From Polymyxa betae (lineage: Eukaryota > Endomyxa > Phytomyxea > Plasmodiophorida > Plasmodiophoridae): a DNA stretch of 64,000 bases. Shown in pieces: positions 57,501 through 64,000 of the stretch (position 1 is its first letter; every line of letters starts with the position of its first letter). Below the pieces are notes generated by a model that was given only the letters and a program-made list of their open reading frames with translations, was not told the origin of the DNA and ran no database searches. Made by a program: the position numbers and the translations under genes. Location of the stretch: positions 1 through 64,000 of the forward strand of contig RBZT01000106.1 in the NCBI GenBank assembly GCA_003693705.1. The letters run 5' to 3'.

Positions 57501-59290
57501 TGAGGCTGTTTATTTGGTAGCCTTTGCGCTGATTATGTTAAATACCGACATGCACGATCCCCGCCTTCGAACAGGGAAACAGTCCAGGTCTCCAATGACA
57601 AAGGTTCTCTATACTAACCGGATCTGGATTTGATTCTCAATTGATCGATACAGGCCCAATTTATTCGGAATTTACAAGGAGTCGATGCAACAATGTCAGC
57701 AGCTTTGTTAGGCGCTCTGTTCGACGGAATCGCAGCGAGACCAATTGAATGGCAGAACCCTTCCTCAGATGATCCGTCATCTGTTGCTCAAATCACAGTT
57801 CCTGCTGATACTGAGAGAAATTTCCTAAAGGATTGCACAAATCTCTCTAGGCAAGGCCTGACCTGGATTAAGACGGGGCCCATCAGACCCAGAATGTATT
57901 TGACAACCGACTCCAAGCACATTGTCAAGGTATTTTGAATGTCAGAAAGATAAGGAATGGCTTAACGTAGTTCCGCTGTAGGGCATGTTTGAAGTCATTT
58001 TTACAACGCTGTTAGGGTCCTTGAGCTCCTTCAATGACAAGAGCAATGAATCGGACGTTGAAATCAGGACTACGTGTATCGATGGCATCAAATACGCTTC
58101 AGTCATTGCGCTTGCGACAAATTCCCAAGAAGAGCTCGATGCTTTCTTGAGCATTTTGGCGAAAATAGCGTATGTTGAGCAAAACAAAGCTACCGTGCCT
58201 AGCCCACAGATTCGCAAAGCGCTGGTTGCAGGAGAGCATCTAAATCAGAACTGGGTTGTCGACCTCAAACTGCTCTTGGCCAGCCGCAATAAGAAGGCTG
58301 TCAATGTGATTGTCCGAACAGCAAACAGGTTAAAAAGGAATATAATTTTCGAGAGGGATCAATTGGTTCTGTTGAACATCCAGAACGAATTCACCGAAGA
58401 ACTCCTGTTGGTCGACCCTGAACGGACGTTTGTTCGCGAGGGCCATCTCACGAAAATGTCTTCTGGAAGCAGACTGCAACTATACAGGTTCTTCCTGTTT
58501 ACAGATTTAGTATTATATGCAAGAGAGCAGTTCCAGAAGCTGAAAGTCCATAAAGTTGTGCACCTATCTATGTGCAGGTTAATGGATTTGCCGGATAGCG
58601 AGAATGAATCAGGACCTGCGATCAAGAATGCTTTCAAGATTATCAGTCCTCAAAAAAGCTTCACTGTCCTTGCCCCGTCTCAAAATGACAAAAGAACATG
58701 GATGGCTGATATTCAGAAGCACATTGAGCTCTGCTATACCCAACATATGAAATGGATCGAAGGTGAGTGAATTCGCATTCTGTTTGGATTCCGTCTTAGA
58801 TTTTTTGCAGCTGCAAGGTCTGAACCGCTGCAAGATCATAATCATTCGGTTTCTGAACTAAAGGACGAATCACTGGATCCGAACGATTCTGTTGATGGAT
58901 CGGTAAACTCCACGGGTTCGAATCAATCTGGAAGTGCCAGTAATCTGAACACATCACGGCTCATGTCGAGTTTCATCGGAAGGCCCAAAGGAAAGCTACT
59001 GCAGCGGGGATGTCGCTTCTGCATTAGAGATTTCGCCATGCTCCGGAGGAAGGTGAGAATATTTCGGACTCGTGGCTCATCTGGTTTCTGAAATTGTTTA
59101 GTGCATCTGCTCTTGGTGTTCACAAACGGTATGCTCGGCTTGCTCTACGCATCGGCTAGAGCTCCCGGTGAACTCCAACGACAGTCGTAGCCCGAAGAAG
59201 CTGCAAAGGGTTTGTGATGCCTGCTATGGCCACCTGATAGGCAGCATCGAGATAGGAAAACCGCCGGAAATATTACCAGCAAATAAATAA
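54547..59290 (+). CDS. MABP-Sec7-PH-FYVE Arf-family GTP exchange factor
   Basis: Eight exons (54547-55007, 55057-55357, 55401-57404, 57451-57603, 57654-57929, 57982-58762, 58811-59052, 59102-59290; introns 43 to 52 nt) give 1468 residues. Order: two MABP-like beta-prism units in the first 280 residues (VPSGYEILKSVSGAEGDINK; APLGFTNIERTVGGRSADLS; PPPGYHKLVKTANDDTADLS; GNEVYLCFSLD); a long helical region; a cytohesin-like Sec7 domain (FRLPGEAQKVDRLIQAFADA with the catalytic Glu, AFALIMLNTDMHDPR); a PH domain (VREGHLTKMSSGSRLQLYRF); and a FYVE-type zinc finger (CRFCIRDF, CICSWC, CSAC, CDAC). Sec7 domains load GTP on Arf proteins. MABP, PH and FYVE would all steer it to endosomal membranes. Domain calls are confident; the combination is unusual. 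Confidence 0.9.
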
Positions 59291-59425
59291 TATTGTATTG
59301 ACAATGGAAGAGGATTTCTATGTCCAGTATGGACATTAGTGGAGGTGAAACGTGGCCAATGTGTAAACCTGACTGTGACACTTTGCACAACAAACTTGTC
59401 TTTCATTCCTTATAGCAATCTGTCC

Positions 59426-61127
<1,702 letters not shown>

Positions 61128-61427
61128 TTGCTCTTGGTTATCATATACTTCATTTATATTTATACAATCATAACAATGTTTTCAAAATGCGCATCCATGA
61201 ATGTCAATTGTCAGCTATTATTGCAACCGCTTATAATTATTATGGAACATTCGAGGATACATACAAACACATGAATCCGTGCAGACAAGATGCCTACGAG
61301 CCGATTCAAATAGAGAGATCCGGATCCGAAACCCTAGAACCCTATCTAAGATTTAGGGTTAACTGGAGCAGCCCGAACAGCCTAATTTTGTGACAAGCTT
61401 GTAAAGTTGTGTACCCTTACGATCGTC
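61128..61427. repeat. Intergenic region with telomere-like repeats
   Basis: A 300-base spacer. ACCCTAGAACCCTAT followed by TTTAGGGTTAA at 61331-61362 forms opposed telomere-like units just upstream of the next coding region. Nothing else recognised. Confidence 0.7.
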
Positions 61428-64000
61428 ATGGTTATGGCTGATTTGATGGCGAAATGCGATGCTGTTTCTGATGAACATTCACCTCTGCTATCGCCATCAG
61501 TCTCTCCAGGCACAAAATATATAGTTGCTGCTGATGCTGTAGCTGTCATCATGTGCAGACGTCGTCAACCGGTCTGTTGTCTACGTTCGAACTTGGAATT
61601 CTTCTCAATCCCTGATGGAAGTGTTGTTGAGATTCTTCAACCTAACATAACTCTATTTGGATCCATGAGAGGTGAACGTGTAGTTGGAGTTCGTGTAGTC
61701 GCAAGTATTAATTCCGATTTAAATGGTGTACTTGGATCTATTCGTTTAAGATGGTTACAAGCTTATGGAGATTTCTTATCAGCTGTTTGTTCACCGAAAT
61801 CATCGTCACTTGGGGATGAAACTATCCTTCGACAGACTAATTCATGGTGGCCAGTACCACCTAGAAAACGACGTCAAAATGTCATCAACGATGTGGTTGT
61901 GGAAGCAGATAGTGTGGAAGAAGGTCTCCCTGCTGAACGTCCACAACCATCCGAATTGGACCAGTTTCTAATGCAAATCGGTATCGACCCTAGCCCACAA
62001 ACCCTAAACCCTAACCCTATCACAACCACCACAATTTTATCACGTTTAAAGGAGGGCGAGTACGACTTCCAAGGTGACGTGGTGAGATCGCTGGCAACAA
62101 CATTATTCGGATCATCACCTCTTCATATCGATCATGTTCGAATTCGACGACGAAAGATCACAGTACGGCTGCGACAGCGTCAGACGATCGCGTTATCAAC
62201 ACCGTCCGGGTTCGTACTGGACCAGGGCCGACTGATGCCGCGCCCCGTCCAGGTACGACGCCTGGCGTTCCGGGACGAGGTCGAGATCGATCTGGCCGCG
62301 GACGGCACCGTGGCCGGTGTCCGCCAGGGCGATATCAGCGTCGTGAAAGGGCCGGTATGTCTGGGGGTCAAGGTCCGGACCGAACGTCATCCGGGCCGGA
62401 TCGATACCGATGAGAAGGGTCGCGCGATCGTCGCCGTGGACCAGCACGGCGACGCCGTCCGTGCTGCGGATGGCGCCTATCAGCTGAGGCAGTACGACGA
62501 CTGGATTCTGGTGTCAGCATTGGGTAAAACCCACTGGATTGGTGTGAGTCCATTAAACCCTAAAACCCTACAAAACCCTCGATAATAAACGATCCCGTTT
62601 TGTATGGAAGAGATCGATCGTGTCTCTGTACTTATTGATATCAGATGCGTCGAAGGTTTGAGGGGGCGCTACACCCGGCCCCATTATCATCGTCTAATGA
62701 TGAGCTCGTTGCTCTACGTTTAGCGCACACAGATCTTCATGCCCGTCTGGAATCCGAACGTGCTGAGGCGTCACGAGCTGTGAGCGATGCGACCAGATCC
62801 GCCCGATCCGCCGAAGGAGAGCGTGATCAATCCCGTCTCAGATGTCAACAAATGTCCATAGAATTAGATCATAAAGATGATCAGCTACGTAGTGCATTAG
62901 ATGCTACAAAAGCTCTACGAGCTGAATTACAGAGATGGAGAGCAGCTCATGAAGCAGCACGACGTCATACAGATCAATTAGAGGCGGATCTCGCTCATGC
63001 CAATACGAATCTGATTCCATCATTGACCAACAACACCGAACAGCTCTCATCCAGCTTGAAATCGGCCGAAGCGCAAGCCCAGCACGCTCAGCGTATCGCC
63101 GACGAGATGCGCGCCGACCTGGCCCAGACCAAACAGGCGTTGGAGGTCGCCCTGGCACAGCACCGCGACCTGCAGGCCCGTGCTGATCGTGATCGTGCTG
63201 AACTCAATCGACGTCGTGCTGATGATCAGGTCAAGGAGGCGTTATCACGAGCAGAACGAGCACAGACCGATGCAGAGAATCGAACATTAAAGGAACAAGT
63301 TGCAGATATGAAATCACGATGTAATACGCTGAATGATGAAATCGAAGAACTTCGTCGAGTTCAGAATGATCGCATCGAGTTCGAGGAGCAGCAACGTCTC
63401 GATCGGGATCGTCACGAGGCTCTCACACGAGAGATGGCTCAGATCCGTCATGATCTGGGACAGGCACGACAACGTTATACAGATTTAGAACGTGATCACG
63501 AGCAGCTACAGAAGGCGTATGATCGTCTGGAACGAGATCGTGATGATGCTCAACGTCGTGCTGCGGATGGCGAGCAGAGGCTGAAGGCCGCCAAGGATGC
63601 GAAGGCGACCTTGAAAACGGATCGATCACAGCTGGAGACGCAGCTGCATCGACTCGAGGTAACATCAACCGAGTAACGTTGGTTAATGTTACCATGGGTA
63701 ACGTTACATAGGTGAATATGGGGTCAACATCTGGACGGATTCAGACATTAGAGGAGAGCCTGATAGCATCACAATCAGTGATGAAACAGTTAGAGAGAGA
63801 TAATGAGGCGTTGAGGGAGACAAAGACCGCCTTAGAAGGCGATCTGGATCGATGTCGAGCTCAGGCTGCAGAGCTCGGGCGATTACAGACACAGGCTGAG
63901 ACGGATCTGAAGGCATCCAGACAGAAACTGACCGATCTGCGCGATCTGATGAAGGATGTTCTAACGACATTGAAACCGATCAAGATCAAGAGACGCGCTG
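61428..64000 (+). CDS. Large unknown protein with coiled coil, 3' end beyond window
   Basis: Proposed exons 61428-62543, 62645-63658 and 63712-64000 (open at the right). The first intron (101 nt) has a GTGAGT donor and is phase 0, but its acceptor touches an ATG, so two separate genes (61428-62585 and 62645 onwards) are also possible. Part one, about 370 residues, has an ordered start (GSVVEILQPNITLFGSMRGE), a linker and a beta-rich GC-rich segment (FVLDQGRLMPRPVQVRRLAF). Part two is a long Arg/Glu/Gln coiled coil (RAELQRWRAAHEAARRHTDQ). No family recognised. Telomere-like ACCCTAAACCCTAACCCT at 62001-62018 is translated within the first part, and similar units fill the first intron. The second intron (63659-63711) holds nested GTAACGTTAC-type palindromes. 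Confidence 0.55.
61998..62020. repeat. Telomere-like CCCTAAA repeats inside an open frame
   Basis: Three units of ACCCTAA sit in an open reading frame, where they read Gln-Thr-Leu-Asn-Pro-Asn-Pro. They also lie close to where codon GC content changes. Confidence 0.75.
62555..62579. repeat. Telomere-like AAACCCTA repeats in a probable intron or 3' end
   Basis: Three degenerate units (AAACCCTAAAACCCTACAAAACCCT) lie between the GTGAGT donor at 62544 and the acceptor at 62644, or just before the TAA if no intron is present. Confidence 0.75.

Overview
This window is nuclear DNA of a small-intron, gene-dense eukaryote. About 30 protein-coding genes lie on both strands, often 10 to 300 bases apart, and nearly all are cut by GT-AG introns of about 43 to 60 nt. 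Two genes are markers of motile cilia (a ZMYND10 dynein-assembly factor and a TTLL9-like tubulin glutamylase), so the organism makes flagellated cells. Degenerate TTTAGGG (plant/protist type) telomere-like repeats are scattered between and inside genes. TAA, TAG and TGA all act as stops, so the code is standard. The mix (flagellum, TTTAGGG repeats, tiny introns, single-copy animal-like orthologues, odd domain fusions) suits a free-living or parasitic protist. A rhizarian of the plasmodiophorid kind would fit, but the sequence alone does not prove it.

Layout. 1-3950 is gene-poor and repeat-rich, with decayed mobile DNA and one doubtful membrane-protein fragment. 3952-11750 holds three tandem paralogues, all on the minus strand, for single-pass surface proteins with a SUEL/rhamnose-type lectin domain. 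11751-13513 shows no gene I can support. 13514-22000 carries ETF-beta, a secreted CAP/SCP protein, ZMYND10, an unknown protein with a CaaX-like end and a predicted myristoylated EF-hand/zinc-ribbon protein. 22544-30782 carries ataxin-2, a small multi-pass membrane protein, an unknown protein, a coiled-coil protein and gp78/AMFR. 30811-33607 holds three unknown genes. 33841-42681 carries USP5, a ZIP9-like zinc transporter, a BTB-BACK-SPRY adaptor, BRAP and a borealin-like protein. 43014-51526 carries an EGF-like secreted protein, an ankyrin protein, DUS4-type tRNA dihydrouridine synthase, an EF-hand/histidine-phosphatase fusion and an RPEL-RCC1 fusion. A 155-base run of N lies at 51758-51912. 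51913-64000 carries a partial coiled-coil protein, a MABP-Sec7-PH-FYVE Arf exchange factor, TTLL9, and a large unknown coiled-coil gene running off the right end.

Themes. Ubiquitin handling is well represented (AMFR, USP5, BRAP, a BTB adaptor). So are surface and secreted proteins (three lectin receptors, CAP, EGF-like) and signalling fusions (RPEL-RCC1, EF-hand-phosphatase, MABP-Sec7-PH-FYVE). Nothing suggests operons; neighbours look functionally unrelated. The most unusual items are the RPEL-RCC1 fusion, the MABP-Sec7-PH-FYVE exchange factor, the lectin-receptor array with different intron content in each copy, and the telomere-like repeats at gene ends and in introns. Exon coordinates were worked out by hand from reading frame, intron phase and, where recognised, remembered family sequence; no alignment was run.
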